A stretch of 64,000 nt of DNA. Origin: an uncultured Desulfobacterium sp. (GTDB taxonomy: Bacteria > Desulfobacterota > DSM-4660 > Desulfatiglandales > Desulfatiglandaceae). Below the pieces are notes generated by a model. That model did not search any database. It saw nothing but the letters and a program-made list of their open reading frames with translations, and was not told where the DNA came from. The DNA lies in assembly GCA_900258555.1 (NCBI GenBank), contig LT984857.1:509795-573794 (forward strand). The letters run 5' to 3'. Made by a program: the position numbers and the translations under genes. Positions within the stretch are counted from its first letter, which is position 1. Every line of letters begins with the position of its first letter. Of this stretch, positions 25,966-38,195 are shown piece by piece.

Positions 25966-26015
25966 TTGTTTTTTCTCCTGTAATGACCGATTTTTTGCTA
26001 CAGACCCTAACACAA

Positions 26016-26666
26016 TTATAAGGTTGTAACAGGCATTTCCATCTCAACCGATCTGTAAACAATATTCCTGTTTCGATCGCGATATGGAACTTTGATGATG
26101 ACCTTTCTAACAGTTTCAACACCAAAGGCCGTTTTTTTCTCCTCACATATAATTTCATCCACAAAACCACTGTTTGTCCCGATTTTGGTGCCCTTTTCAA
26201 GAAAGTAACCCTTTCCTGTTGGATCTGTCACCATTGCCCATACCTTGATTTCTCCCCTGACAACCGCTGTCAAAATCAATTTTGATATCTCGATCTTTTC
26301 AAGCTCTGTTTCGGGATCCTTATTTGATTCTATCTCCTCAGCGCCCTCCAGTTCTGTACCTCCCCCAGACAGGCTCCTTGCACCGGTTCCTTTTCCGGAC
26401 TTGGAAATAAAGGATTCAAAAGGATCTGTCTTGCCAATAGGATTATAGACATAGCGACCATCATTCTCTGTCTTTGGCTCCTCTTTTGCTTCGCCTTTAT
26501 CCTCAGCCGCTTTAGTCTCACCTTTGAGCTCTTTTTCGGGTCCAGGCCCTTTGTTCACTACATCAGACGTTGCAAATGAGGGTTGGGCAATAAACAAGAT
26601 CATACTGGCCAGGATGAACGCCTGAAACATCCCGAAAAAATTTCCTGTCTTTCTTCTTGCATCCAC
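26016..26666 (-). CDS. pilP: pilus assembly protein PilP
   Basis: The 216-residue product has an N-terminal signal or anchor segment (about 12-32), a Glu/Lys-rich linker, then YNPIGKTDPFESFI, the motif of PilP, and a C-terminal beta domain with LTAVVRGEIKVWAMV and KVPYRDRNRN. PilP links the PilN-PilO inner membrane complex to the secretin. Typical PilP is a lipoprotein, but no lipobox cysteine is visible here, so it would be anchored or released differently. The end lies 50 bases before the CsgG-like lipoprotein and the start 4 bases after pilO. Confidence 0.86.
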   Translation of the reverse strand: MDARRKTGNFFGMFQAFILASMILFIAQPSFATSDVVNKGPGPEKELKGETKAAEDKGEAKEEPKTENDGRYVYNPIGKTDPFESFISKSGKGTGARSLSGGGTELEGAEEIESNKDPETELEKIEISKLILTAVVRGEIKVWAMVTDPTGKGYFLEKGTKIGTNSGFVDEIICEEKKTAFGVETVRKVIIKVPYRDRNRNIVYRSVEMEMPVTTL

Positions 26667-26670
26667 CGAT

Positions 26671-27234
26671 CTATTCCTTAAATTTATACGTCATGGCCCG
26701 ACAGCTAACATTCAAGGTGGTTTCACCTCCGGATGGAGCCATCGTGACATTTTCAATTGTTACAATCCTCTTCATCTTCCCGACCCTGTCAAAGAACAGA
26801 AGCACATCATGATATTTGCCTTTGACCTGGATAGATATAGGGATTTCTGTGTACATTTTCTGAGATTGCCCGGTGCTTGGGCTAAATGAGTTAAACTCCA
26901 GATTGGATGTGGCACCCAATTCCGTAATATTTCTTAAAAGGGTGGGGATCTCTTCTGTCTTGGGTAGGAGTGTCAAGGCCTCCTTATACTGAGCCTCCAC
27001 CTGGGCGACATCTTCTTTAAATTTTGGCAGGTCCTTGGTTTTCTGTTTTGCTTCTATTATCTTGCTGCTAATACTTGCGTTCTGATTTTCGATCGCCGCA
27101 ATTTCCTTGCATTTTGGAGAATAGACTAGCCAATAAAAGAGTCCTCCCAGCAATAGAAGCGTCCCAACAAAGATCAGGACCCTGTAAATCATTTTTATTT
27201 TTTCGATTTTTTCTATGATCTCAGTCGTGTCCAT
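26671..27234 (-). CDS. pilO: pilus assembly protein PilO
   Basis: The 187-residue protein has one N-terminal membrane segment (about 17-38), a coiled coil (about 42-90) and a C-terminal ferredoxin-like domain with the typical LLRNITELGATSNLEFNSF and VKGKYHDVLLFFDRVGKMKR. PilO pairs with PilN in the periplasm. Gene order and spacing (59 bases after pilN, 4 before pilP) are the standard pil arrangement. Confidence 0.92.
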   Translation of the reverse strand: MDTTEIIEKIEKIKMIYRVLIFVGTLLLLGGLFYWLVYSPKCKEIAAIENQNASISSKIIEAKQKTKDLPKFKEDVAQVEAQYKEALTLLPKTEEIPTLLRNITELGATSNLEFNSFSPSTGQSQKMYTEIPISIQVKGKYHDVLLFFDRVGKMKRIVTIENVTMAPSGGETTLNVSCRAMTYKFKE

Positions 27235-27293
27235 CCCTTTTTATTACCTATGCTAACTTGGAGTTAAGATCCATGTTCGCTCTGTTTCCTTCG

Positions 27294-27872
27294 CTATTTA
27301 ACATTGGCTTTTTGGGCCGTTGCCGCATCAACAGGTTGTTTTAAACAAGTCAGGTTGAAATTGGAGATCTTTTGGGCCTCCACCTCAGTTATATTAGTGG
27401 CTCCAAGGGTAACAGTTCCTATTGTGTTGGTGTTTTCGAGGTTTGTCATAAAAAGGGCTACAGTATCATAATCCTTGGCTATGCCTGCCATAGTCACTTT
27501 GTCTCCTGTTTCACCGAGGCTCTTAAGGGATAATTTACCCTTTGGGACCGCCATGGCGATTTCATCAAACAGTTGAACAGGGCCGGATCTCTTTGCCTCA
27601 AGCCCCTGGATCACATCCAATTTGCTTTTCAAATCATCCCTTTTCTTCTTTAACTCATCCATCTGTTTGAGCATGTCGGAGTAGGAAGCAAGCTCCTTTT
27701 GAAGTTCAGCGTTTTTGTTTTTGACTTCGCTCAACTTGCTGTTAAGACTTATGAAGGATGCACCAAGGCATAATATGAGGAGGACAACAGACAGCACATA
27801 TACGCTTATCTGAATCCTTACGTTTTCTCGCTTTCTTGCAGCCCTAAAAGGTAGGAGATTTATTCTTATCAT
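27294..27872 (-). CDS. pilN: pilus assembly protein PilN
   Basis: The 192-residue protein starts MIRINLLPFRAARKRE; the INLLP motif is the cytoplasmic peptide that binds PilM. A membrane segment (about 22-45), a coiled coil (about 48-90) and a C-terminal domain follow. Together with PilO it forms the inner membrane alignment complex. Its ATG overlaps the pilM stop (ATGA). Confidence 0.93.
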   Translation of the reverse strand: MIRINLLPFRAARKRENVRIQISVYVLSVVLLILCLGASFISLNSKLSEVKNKNAELQKELASYSDMLKQMDELKKKRDDLKSKLDVIQGLEAKRSGPVQLFDEIAMAVPKGKLSLKSLGETGDKVTMAGIAKDYDTVALFMTNLENTNTIGTVTLGATNITEVEAQKISNFNLTCLKQPVDAATAQKANVK

Positions 27873-28948
27873 TTGTCACCAATTCCTCTCAAGGCCAGCC
27901 CCACCGCCACTGCAGCCTGGGGGGCCATATACTCCAGGTACTTGGCATCAAAATGTTTTTCATCTATAAAAAATTTTGAAAAAGGGCTGATTTCAATTAC
28001 TGGTATCCGGGTTTCAGATTCCAGGGTCTTACGGAAACCAGGCGTCTTACATGATCCGCCCGCAAGAATGATTTTTTCTACAGGATCTTCCGGAAATGCA
28101 CTGGACAAAAAATCCAGAGCCCGAGTTATCTCCCGAACCCAGTCAGAAATAACAGACTTTAAGATGTCATCGAGATTCTTTGCCTGGTCCTTTTGTAATT
28201 CTTCACTGCCCAACTTAATCTTTTCAGCCTGCTCGTAATCCACCTTGAATTCTGACATGATCGCTTCATTAATCTGAACGCCCCCATAAGAAGAATCCCT
28301 GGTAAACAAGGATACGCCTTTTTTGATGGCGTTTATGCCCAATTCCTCTGCCCCTACATTTACAAGGGCGACACAGGCACGGGATGAGTCCTCATCAGTG
28401 CTTACCTCAAAGGCATTTTGAAGCGCAAAGGCGTCCACATCCATGACCCCAGGGTTAAGGCCGGAGCGTTCGATGACATTTACATATTCATTAATGATAT
28501 CCTTCTTTGCCGCTACCAGCATAACCTCCATCCTGTCGGCATCTTCACCTTCTGAAGACTTGCCCGAAGAAGGAAGGATATCAAAATCCAGATTGACCTC
28601 GTTGATATCAAATGGGATGTATTGTTCCGCCTCTTCCTGGATGTTTTTTTCAAGTTCCGCCTCTTCCTTATAACCCATCATGATTTTTTTGATAATTACG
28701 GAGAAACCGGATATGGATGCCGCAACGTTCGTATTTTTTATCTTTAAGTTTCTTACCAACTGCTTTATTGCAGAACAAACAGCATCTTTGTCCTTAATAG
28801 AGCCTTCAACTATCACCTGATGTGGGAGCCCGATCATGCCGAAGTTTTTCAGGGCCATCCCCTTCTTGCTGTGATCTATCTCCACCATCTTGATGGCGTG
28901 TGATCCTATATCAAGTCCGATCAACTGATTTTTTTTGGAAACAGGCAT
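27869..28948 (-). CDS. pilM: pilus assembly ATPase-like protein PilM
   Basis: The 359-residue protein is actin/FtsA-like: GLDIGSHAIKMVEI at the N-terminus, INEYVNVIERSGLNPGVMDVD in the middle, and the second nucleotide loop KIILAGGSCKTPGFRK. PilM binds the PilN peptide on the cytoplasmic face and connects the alignment complex to the pilus motors. The operon continues with pilN by ATGA overlap. A small XRE regulator gene precedes it by 9 bases. Confidence 0.94.
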   Translation of the reverse strand: MPVSKKNQLIGLDIGSHAIKMVEIDHSKKGMALKNFGMIGLPHQVIVEGSIKDKDAVCSAIKQLVRNLKIKNTNVAASISGFSVIIKKIMMGYKEEAELEKNIQEEAEQYIPFDINEVNLDFDILPSSGKSSEGEDADRMEVMLVAAKKDIINEYVNVIERSGLNPGVMDVDAFALQNAFEVSTDEDSSRACVALVNVGAEELGINAIKKGVSLFTRDSSYGGVQINEAIMSEFKVDYEQAEKIKLGSEELQKDQAKNLDDILKSVISDWVREITRALDFLSSAFPEDPVEKIILAGGSCKTPGFRKTLESETRIPVIEISPFSKFFIDEKHFDAKYLEYMAPQAAVAVGLALRGIGDK

Positions 28949-28957
28949 AGCTTTAAT

Positions 28958-29158
28958 CTACTCTTCAGGAAAAACCTTGTGTTTGTCGGAGAGGCGATAT
29001 CCCAATGCTAGGATGATCTTCCTTTTGGTTTCAAGCCGGCAACTTTTCCCCTTTTCAATCCTGTCTATGGTTAGGGCGGAAACCCTGGCCTTTCTGGCAA
29101 GTTCGGCCTTGCTCATTAATAATTGTTCTCTTATCCGTCTGAGTTCGCTTTGACCCAC
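28958..29158 (-). CDS. small XRE-family DNA-binding protein
   Basis: The 66-residue protein is a single helix-turn-helix of Cro/C1 type: LRRIREQLLMSKAELARKA, then VSALTIDRIEKGKSCR and LETKRKIILALGY. It consists of little beyond the DNA-binding fold. It lies 9 bases before pilM, so it should be the first gene of the pilus assembly operon and may control it by binding its own promoter region (29159-29300). Such a short HTH gene heads pilMNOPQ units in some Desulfobacterota; no operator can be shown here. Confidence 0.82.
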   Translation of the reverse strand: MGQSELRRIREQLLMSKAELARKARVSALTIDRIEKGKSCRLETKRKIILALGYRLSDKHKVFPEE

Positions 29159-29510
29159 AGCGCACCCCTGAGTCTCATCACAAGGACATGTTTTTTAGAA
29201 TTGTATGATATTTGTGATAAGAAAATATAATTCATTATCTTTGTCAAGCTTTTTTATTAATTAAAACTAATTTTATATAATTTATATATCAAAGAACATA
29301 ACTTAATGACCTTTGAATATAAATTAAGGCTCCGAATTCATCAGTTGAACTTATTTTTCGTACCCTTTTCCGTCTATCTTGCCCTTGTTACCAAGGCATA
29401 TGGACGATTATTCCATTTATTTTGAAGCCAAATAAAATTATAAAAAAAATCTTTACAAACGTTAGGGTGAAAGATTACATTCCAAAAACTCATTATCTTG
29501 GGGGTCAAAT
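29159..29510. other. gene-free AT-rich divergent promoter region
   Basis: The region lies between the XRE gene (minus) and lepB (plus). It is very AT-rich, with long T and A runs (29210-29300). I see no gene. A TTGACA on the minus strand near 29250 lacks a good -10 partner, so I do not name a promoter. Both the pilus operon and lepB must be transcribed from here. Confidence 0.6.
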
Positions 29511-30128
29511 TTGAAAACAGCAATACCCACAAATAAGATAAAGAAGAAAAGCGCCCTCCGTGAATATGTAGAAGCGGCGGCAATCGCAATTATACTGGCT
29601 CTCTTTATCCGCACCTTTATTATTCAAGCCTTCAAAATCCCCTCAGGGTCTATGATACCAACCTTGTTGGTCGGAGATCATATCCTTGTCAATAAGTTCG
29701 TATATGGGGTCAAAATCCCATTTATCAACAAAACCATAATCCCTGTCAGTTCGCCCAAGCGTGAGGATGTCATCGTGTTCATCTACCCTGTGGACAAGAG
29801 CAAGGATTTCATCAAACGGGTTATCGGTCTTCCTGGCGAAACACTTGAGATGATTGATACAAAAATATTCATTGACGGAAAACCTTATGATGACAAATAT
29901 GGCGTTTATAGTGAACCGGATGAACAAAGACGACTGATTCCGGGCAAATCCAATTTTGGGCCTCTAAAAGTGCCGGATGGTCATCTTTTTGTCATGGGCG
30001 ACAACAGGGACAATAGTCATGACAGTAGATTCTGGGGATTTGTCCCTCTTCCGTCGGTTAAAGGAAAGGCACTTATAATTTACTGGTCATGGCCAAACCT
30101 TAACCGATTTCTGCATGTCATCCACTGA
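29511..30128 (+). CDS. lepB: signal peptidase I
   Basis: The 205-residue protein has one N-terminal membrane segment (about 22-40) and the catalytic pair: IPSGSMIPTL with Ser47 and FIKRVIGLPGE with Lys102, followed by the conserved MGDNRDNSHDSRFWG. It removes signal peptides on the outer face of the inner membrane. The length is typical for enzymes with a single membrane segment. The start is TTG 29511, preceded by GGGGG six bases before it. Confidence 0.94.
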   Translation: MKTAIPTNKIKKKSALREYVEAAAIAIILALFIRTFIIQAFKIPSGSMIPTLLVGDHILVNKFVYGVKIPFINKTIIPVSSPKREDVIVFIYPVDKSKDFIKRVIGLPGETLEMIDTKIFIDGKPYDDKYGVYSEPDEQRRLIPGKSNFGPLKVPDGHLFVMGDNRDNSHDSRFWGFVPLPSVKGKALIIYWSWPNLNRFLHVIH

Positions 30129-30394
30129 TTCATCAATGCAGTTAATTTTCAAAGATCCGGTCCAATCTACAAGGCATCTTTAATTATGAGCCCTAACTTT
30201 GTTGATCTTTGGCAGATTCAAAAGCAACTTTCATGCCATTTGCTGACAATGGCCACCCAATATACCGATTTTCCTTACTTGCGCCGGGTGTGTTGGATCA
30301 AGGGCTGTAAAGAGACCGCTTTTTCTTTATGATCATATGCCTACCACAACATTGCCTTACCACTTATTCTGTATATTTTATTTGACAGTGTTCA

Positions 30395-30700
30395 ACTAAA
30401 CCACCCTCGACTATAAGTCGAGGGGTTTTATGAGGGGTCGATTTCAAATCGACTATCATCAGGAATCGGCTCCCCTTCTTGCTTTTGAAAATATTGCTGG
30501 ATCATTTCGTCCGTGCAAAACATCACGAGTCCGTATCGCCACCGCACCAGCCATTCCGCGCTTCAGATATTTGTGAAGCCAGATTTGGTGGACTTTGAGG
30601 TCTGTTTTGGTATGGGCACCCAGTTGATAACGTCGCATAGCGACATGTATTAACTTTTCTTCGCCTAAAGGCGAGGGATTTCAACCATCCCTGAAAGGGA
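30395..30700. mobile_element. decayed IS200/IS605-family element with both hairpin ends
   Basis: On the minus strand the left end has the hairpins TCGCC-TAAA-GGCGA (30661-30674) and GGGAT/ATCCC next to it. The right end has CCCTCGAC/GTCGAGGG (30404-30424), the stem typical of IS200 right ends. Between them is a tnpA remnant with a central deletion and a frameshift. The rest of 30129-30959 holds no gene except the PFOR promoter at 30824-30852. As the HUH histidines are lost, any movement would require a transposase supplied elsewhere. Confidence 0.75.
30428..30638 (-). pseudogene. IS200-type transposase TnpA remnant
   Basis: The minus-strand frame from ATG 30638 encodes an IS200 TnpA N-terminus (MRRYQLGAHTKTDLKVHQIW, then KYLKRGMAGAVAIRTRDVL). 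Near 30515 the frame shifts by one and continues as the family C-terminus (DEMIQQYFQKQEGEPIPDDS, then RFEID) to a TAA at 30430-30428. The central 60-70 residues, including the HUH metal-binding motif, are missing; the tyrosine in QQYF, in the position of the catalytic tyrosine, remains. Full-length TnpA is about 140 residues, so roughly half is left. Confidence 0.8.
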
Positions 30701-30823
30701 CATTAAAAATCCGTTCCAATCGAGTTTTGCCTTTCTTTGCACCTACCAATACACACTAAACAAAGCCTTTAACCATAGCTCGAAATATATATTTAAACAG
30801 TATGAGACTGTTGCTGCAAAAGC

Positions 30824-30852
30824 TTGACACGCTTAATTCAGAGGTCTAAATT
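30824..30852 (+). promoter_or_regulatory. probable sigma-70 promoter of the PFOR gene
   Basis: A perfect TTGACA (30824-30829) is followed after 17 bases by TAAATT (30847-30852). Transcription would begin near 30859 and leave a leader of about 100 bases before the ATG at 30960. Confidence 0.5.
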
Positions 30853-30881
30853 CGAAAAACTTGTTGTGTTGTGTATATTGA

Positions 30882-34481
<3,600 letters not shown>

Positions 34482-34511
34482 AAAACATGTAACAGAGTGT
34501 GTTCTGATCAG

Positions 34512-34540
34512 AAAAGGGTGGGGTTCCCCACCCTTTTTTT
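34512..34540 (+). terminator. rho-independent terminator between PFOR and surE
   Basis: A stem AAAGGGTGGGG / CCCCACCCTTT with a two-base core and seven T residues follows the PFOR stop by about 30 bases. The A run on its left means it can also stop minus-strand transcripts coming from surE, whose stop is at 34547. Confidence 0.88.
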
Positions 34541-34546
34541 ATGGAA

Positions 34547-35314
34547 TTACAAAATAATGGAAGGATAGGTGCAGATCTTTAGCCTTTTAAGCTCCTCATC
34601 ACAGGTCAGGTCATAGCGAACAGGGGTAATGGTTATCTTGTTTTCTTTCAATAGAACCGCGTCGGTATCGGGGTTCACATCCTCCATTGGAGACTCCCCC
34701 GACAGCCAGTAGTAGGTGTTCCCCCTGGGGTCATTTCTGCGATCAAAGAATTCCTTGAATCTGGCTGTCCCCTGCCTTGTAATTGACACCCCCGTAATCT
34801 CCTCCGGCGGCACTGCCGGGATATTGACATTGAGCGCAGTGCCCTTTCTCAAATCGTTCTCGATTATGAACCGGATGATCTGTTTGGAGAACATGGCTGC
34901 AAACCTGAAGTCAGGGTCTTTTCTTGTGTTCAATGAAATTGCAGCAGACTTAAACCCCAAAAAAGCGGCCTCAGTTGCGGCAGAGACTGTGCCGGAGTAA
35001 AGGATATTGACGCCGACATTGGCCCCGCGGTTAATACCGGAAAGAATGATATCAGGAGGCATTTCAAGCAATTCCTGTACAGCGATCTTTACACAGTCGG
35101 CAGGCGTACCGTTAACCGCATAGCCAAAAAAAGACCCGTTTCTCTTTATTCTCTGGACCCTGAGCGGCATGGTCAAGGTGATCGCGTGCCCCACAGCGCT
35201 CATTTCTGATTCCGGTGCAACTACTTCAAGATCGAAGTCGTCCTTTAGCGCCTCGTACAATGCATAAATGCCCGGCGCATAAATTCCGTCATCATTGGTC
35301 AAGAGAATTCTCAT
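34547..35314 (-). CDS. surE: 5'-nucleotidase SurE
   Basis: The 255-residue product begins MRILLTNDDGIYAPGI, the SurE metal site, and has the conserved LSGINRGANVG with Asn at the active site. SurE removes phosphate from nucleoside monophosphates and related compounds in the cytoplasm. I use ATG 35314; the longer frame to 35395 adds 27 residues not seen in the family. It converges with PFOR on a shared terminator and diverges from fumA by about 100 bases. Confidence 0.94.
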   Translation of the reverse strand: MRILLTNDDGIYAPGIYALYEALKDDFDLEVVAPESEMSAVGHAITLTMPLRVQRIKRNGSFFGYAVNGTPADCVKIAVQELLEMPPDIILSGINRGANVGVNILYSGTVSAATEAAFLGFKSAAISLNTRKDPDFRFAAMFSKQIIRFIIENDLRKGTALNVNIPAVPPEEITGVSITRQGTARFKEFFDRRNDPRGNTYYWLSGESPMEDVNPDTDAVLLKENKITITPVRYDLTCDEELKRLKICTYPSIIL

Positions 35315-35413
35315 TGGTAAAAACCATGAAGAGTGCAGCTTTCCATTGCTTATCAGTCCAACCTTCTGTATAGTTAGCGACCAAAAATTAGTCAATTATT
35401 ATTGGAGGGTTTT

Positions 35414-36253
35414 ATGCGCGAGATTTCAACCCAGGCTATTATTGATGCGGTCAAAGAGGCATCAATCAGCGCCAATTATGAACTGGGCGAAGATGTGGTC
35501 CGGGCATTTGAAGAAGGCATTGAAAAAGAAGAATCCCCGGTCGGAAAAGATATCCTGAATCAGTTGATCGAAAATTCCCTTATAGCGAGAAACCAGAGGA
35601 TTCCAATGTGTCAAGATACAGGCCTTGGCGTCATTTTTGTCGAAATTGGCCAAGAGGTCTCTATTGTGGGTGGCGACTTTAGGTCTGCGCTTGAAGAAGG
35701 CATTAGGCAGGGGTACAAGGATGGCTTTTTACGCAAGTCCGTGTGTCATCCCTTTACAAGAAAGAATACCGGAGACAATACCCCGATTATTATCCATTTT
35801 GATATAGTCCCTGGCGACAAACTCAAGATATGGGTCGTCCCAAAGGGCGGTGGAAGCGAAAACATGAGCCAGTTGTTCATGCTGCCTCCTTCTGCCGGAT
35901 GGCCCGGTATAAGGCAGAGGGTTGTCCAGACCGTCGCCCAGGCAGGCCCGAACCCCTGCCCGCCCACTATAATTGGTGTGGGTATTGGCGGCAATTTTGA
36001 GCAATCCGCAATATTGGCTAAAAAGGCCTTGCTGCGTCCATTGGGCTCCCCGAATCCGGATCCTGAATTGGGCAAGATGGAAGAGGAACTGCTGACAGAG
36101 ATAAACAATACCGGTATAGGCCCGCAGGGACTCGGCGGTCGAATCACATCCCTGGCGGTTCATATTCGTATGATGCCGTGTCACATTGCAAGTCTTCCAG
36201 TGGCCGTCAACATCAACTGCCATGCAAGCCGCCATTTAGAGCTGGTTTTATAA
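35414..36253 (+). CDS. class I fumarate hydratase, alpha subunit
   Basis: The 279-residue subunit corresponds to the N-terminal part of the oxygen-sensitive [4Fe-4S] fumarase. Candidate cluster cysteines are in IPMCQDTG and the SVCHPF stretch, with a third cysteine further on. The start is ATG 35414 with GGAGG seven bases before. With the beta subunit encoded 13 bases downstream it hydrates fumarate to malate. The two-subunit form is usual in anaerobes and archaea. L-tartrate dehydratase is homologous and cannot be fully excluded, but a role in central metabolism is more likely. Confidence 0.9.
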   Translation: MREISTQAIIDAVKEASISANYELGEDVVRAFEEGIEKEESPVGKDILNQLIENSLIARNQRIPMCQDTGLGVIFVEIGQEVSIVGGDFRSALEEGIRQGYKDGFLRKSVCHPFTRKNTGDNTPIIIHFDIVPGDKLKIWVVPKGGGSENMSQLFMLPPSAGWPGIRQRVVQTVAQAGPNPCPPTIIGVGIGGNFEQSAILAKKALLRPLGSPNPDPELGKMEEELLTEINNTGIGPQGLGGRITSLAVHIRMMPCHIASLPVAVNINCHASRHLELVL

Positions 36254-36266
36254 TTAGGAGGACCTA

Positions 36267-36824
36267 ATGAATCAGGTGATCAATTTAAAGACCCCCCTGA
36301 CCGACAAAGATGTGGAACCCTTGAGGGCCGGGGACAGGGTTACTATAACTGGAATCGTCTACACCGCAAGAGATGCCGCCCACCGAAGACTGATAGATCT
36401 GGTCGAGGCAGGAAAAGAGCTCCCATTTAAGGTGGAGGGTCAGGTAATATACTATGTGGGGCCGTCGCCGGCGCCTCCCGGAAGGGTAATAGGGGCAGCA
36501 GGACCAACTACCAGTTACAGAATGGACCCTTATGCCCCCAGGCTGATGGAATTGGGGCTGAAGGGAATGATAGGAAAGGGCAAACGCTCCGATGAGGTAA
36601 AAGAGGCCATAAAAAAATATAGGGCCGTTTACATGGCAGCAATTGGTGGGGCAGGTGCTTTGATGTCCAGGGCTATTAAGAGCGCCAGAATCATTGCATA
36701 TGAAGACTTAGGCCCAGAGGCAATCAGAGAACTGGAGGTAGAAAACCTTCCCGCGATAGTGGTAAATGACACTGTTGGAAACGACCTTTACATTGAGGGA
36801 ACTGAAAAATATAAGAAAAAGTAG
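36267..36824 (+). CDS. class I fumarate hydratase, beta subunit
   Basis: The 185-residue subunit corresponds to the C-terminal domain of class I fumarase: LRAGDRVTITGIVYTARDAAH at the N-terminus, GPSPAPPGRVIGAAGPTTS, and AIGGAGALMS, which take part in substrate binding. AGGAGG precedes the ATG. It works only with the alpha subunit encoded directly upstream. Confidence 0.92.
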   Translation: MNQVINLKTPLTDKDVEPLRAGDRVTITGIVYTARDAAHRRLIDLVEAGKELPFKVEGQVIYYVGPSPAPPGRVIGAAGPTTSYRMDPYAPRLMELGLKGMIGKGKRSDEVKEAIKKYRAVYMAAIGGAGALMSRAIKSARIIAYEDLGPEAIRELEVENLPAIVVNDTVGNDLYIEGTEKYKKK

Positions 36825-36863
36825 GCGTTAAAAATTCTGTAGAGATAGAAAGGCTGACACATA

Positions 36864-37244
36864 GTGATTGAATTGGATTTCGATAAAGGCGGCGGACTCC
36901 TGCCGGCCATTGTGCAGGATTGGCGATCTGGAAAGATCCTGATGCTTGCCTACATTAGCAGGGCCTCTTGGGAGGAAACCCTTAAAACAGGCGAGGCCCA
37001 CTATTTCAGCCGCTCACGCAAGGAGATCTGGCATAAGGGGGGGACAAGCGGCAATGTACAGAAAATCAAAGAGATATATTCAGACTGCGACAACGACACA
37101 GTGCTCTTTATGGTGGAGCAGGTAGGAGGGGCTGCCTGCCACACAGGCTATGAGACCTGCTTTCATAAAAAGGTGGACCGCAACGGCAATGAAATCATTG
37201 TGGGAGAAAAAATATTCGATCCGGAAAAGGTGTACGGAAAATGA
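36864..37244 (+). CDS. hisI: phosphoribosyl-AMP cyclohydrolase
   Basis: The 126-residue enzyme has the family motifs [14 protein letters not shown] and [10 protein letters not shown], including the zinc cysteines. It opens the purine ring of phosphoribosyl-AMP in histidine synthesis. The start is GTG 36864. The HisE pyrophosphohydrolase domain is not fused. The stop overlaps the hisG start (ATGA). Confidence 0.94.
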   Translation: MIELDFDKGGGLLPAIVQDWRSGKILMLAYISRASWEETLKTGEAHYFSRSRKEIWHKGGTSGNVQKIKEIYSDCDNDTVLFMVEQVGGAACHTGYETCFHKKVDRNGNEIIVGEKIFDPEKVYGK

Positions 37245-38113
37245 AGACACTAAAATTCGGTATCCCAAAGGGGAGCCTTCAGAAGGCCACCATTAACCTG
37301 TTTGAAAAATCAGGGTGGAAGATAAACGTCAATGACCGGAGTTACTTTCCGGATATTAACGACAGCGAAATCGAATGCGCCATTTGCAGGGCACAGGAGA
37401 TGTCGCGCTATGTTGAAAACGGCACCCTTGATGCAGGCCTTACCGGAAAGGACTGGATAGAGGAGAATCAATCCGATGTGGTTGTTGTGGACAACCTGGT
37501 CTACTCCAAGGTCGGCCAGACCCCTGCCCGCTGGGTTCTGGCAGTGCCAGCAGGGTCTGATATTGTTAATCTTGAGGATCTTGAGGGAAAAAAGATCGCC
37601 ACTGAACTTGTCAATTTCACCAAGCGTTATTTTAAAGAGAGAAACATCCGCTTGGATGTTGAGTTCTCCTGGGGCGCAACCGAGGCAAAGGTGGTCTCCG
37701 GGCTTGCGGATGCAATAGTGGAGGTCACGGAGACCGGCAGCACGATCAAGGCCCACGGGCTAAAGATCATCCATGAACTGATGCAGACAAACACCCAGTT
37801 GATCGCCAACAAGGCTTCATACAAGGACCAATGGAAAAGAACCAAGATAGAACAGGTCGTTCTGCTCTTAAAAGGCGCCTTAAGGGCGGAAAACATGGTG
37901 GGTCTAAAGATGAATGTACCCAAAGAAAAGATGGAGGGGGTCACAAGTATCCTGCCCAGTCTGAATGCCCCAACGGTTTCCAGTCTCTACAAATCCGAAT
38001 GGGTCTCTGTGGAGACCGTCGTTGATGCAAGGGTCGTACGGGACCTGATACCACAACTGATCTTTGCAGGCGCAGAAGGCATCATAGAATATCCCCTGAA
38101 CAAGGTTATTTAA
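37241..38113 (+). CDS. hisG: ATP phosphoribosyltransferase, long form
   Basis: The 290-residue protein has the periplasmic-binding-like catalytic fold: [12 protein letters not shown] at the N-terminus, [10 protein letters not shown] and the PRPP loop [21 protein letters not shown]-terminal regulatory domain follows (about 215-290), which marks the long, histidine-inhibited form that needs no HisZ. It catalyses the first step of histidine synthesis. It is coupled to hisI by overlap. Confidence 0.94.
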   Translation: MKTLKFGIPKGSLQKATINLFEKSGWKINVNDRSYFPDINDSEIECAICRAQEMSRYVENGTLDAGLTGKDWIEENQSDVVVVDNLVYSKVGQTPARWVLAVPAGSDIVNLEDLEGKKIATELVNFTKRYFKERNIRLDVEFSWGATEAKVVSGLADAIVEVTETGSTIKAHGLKIIHELMQTNTQLIANKASYKDQWKRTKIEQVVLLLKGALRAENMVGLKMNVPKEKMEGVTSILPSLNAPTVSSLYKSEWVSVETVVDARVVRDLIPQLIFAGAEGIIEYPLNKVI

Positions 38114-38195
38114 AGGACTTATCAAAATGGTGTAATCTATTTTGGTATAAAATCTTGAACCCTAAACTTGTAAAGCTTGATCCTAAAAAGTTATC

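Noticed and set aside
29200-29260. Sigma-70 promoter for the pilus operon on the minus strand
   Set aside because: A TTGACA is present but no -10 box at a suitable distance, so I do not report it.
35729-36235. 168-residue antisense frame across fumarase alpha
   Set aside because: Shadow of the well-supported fumarase gene.
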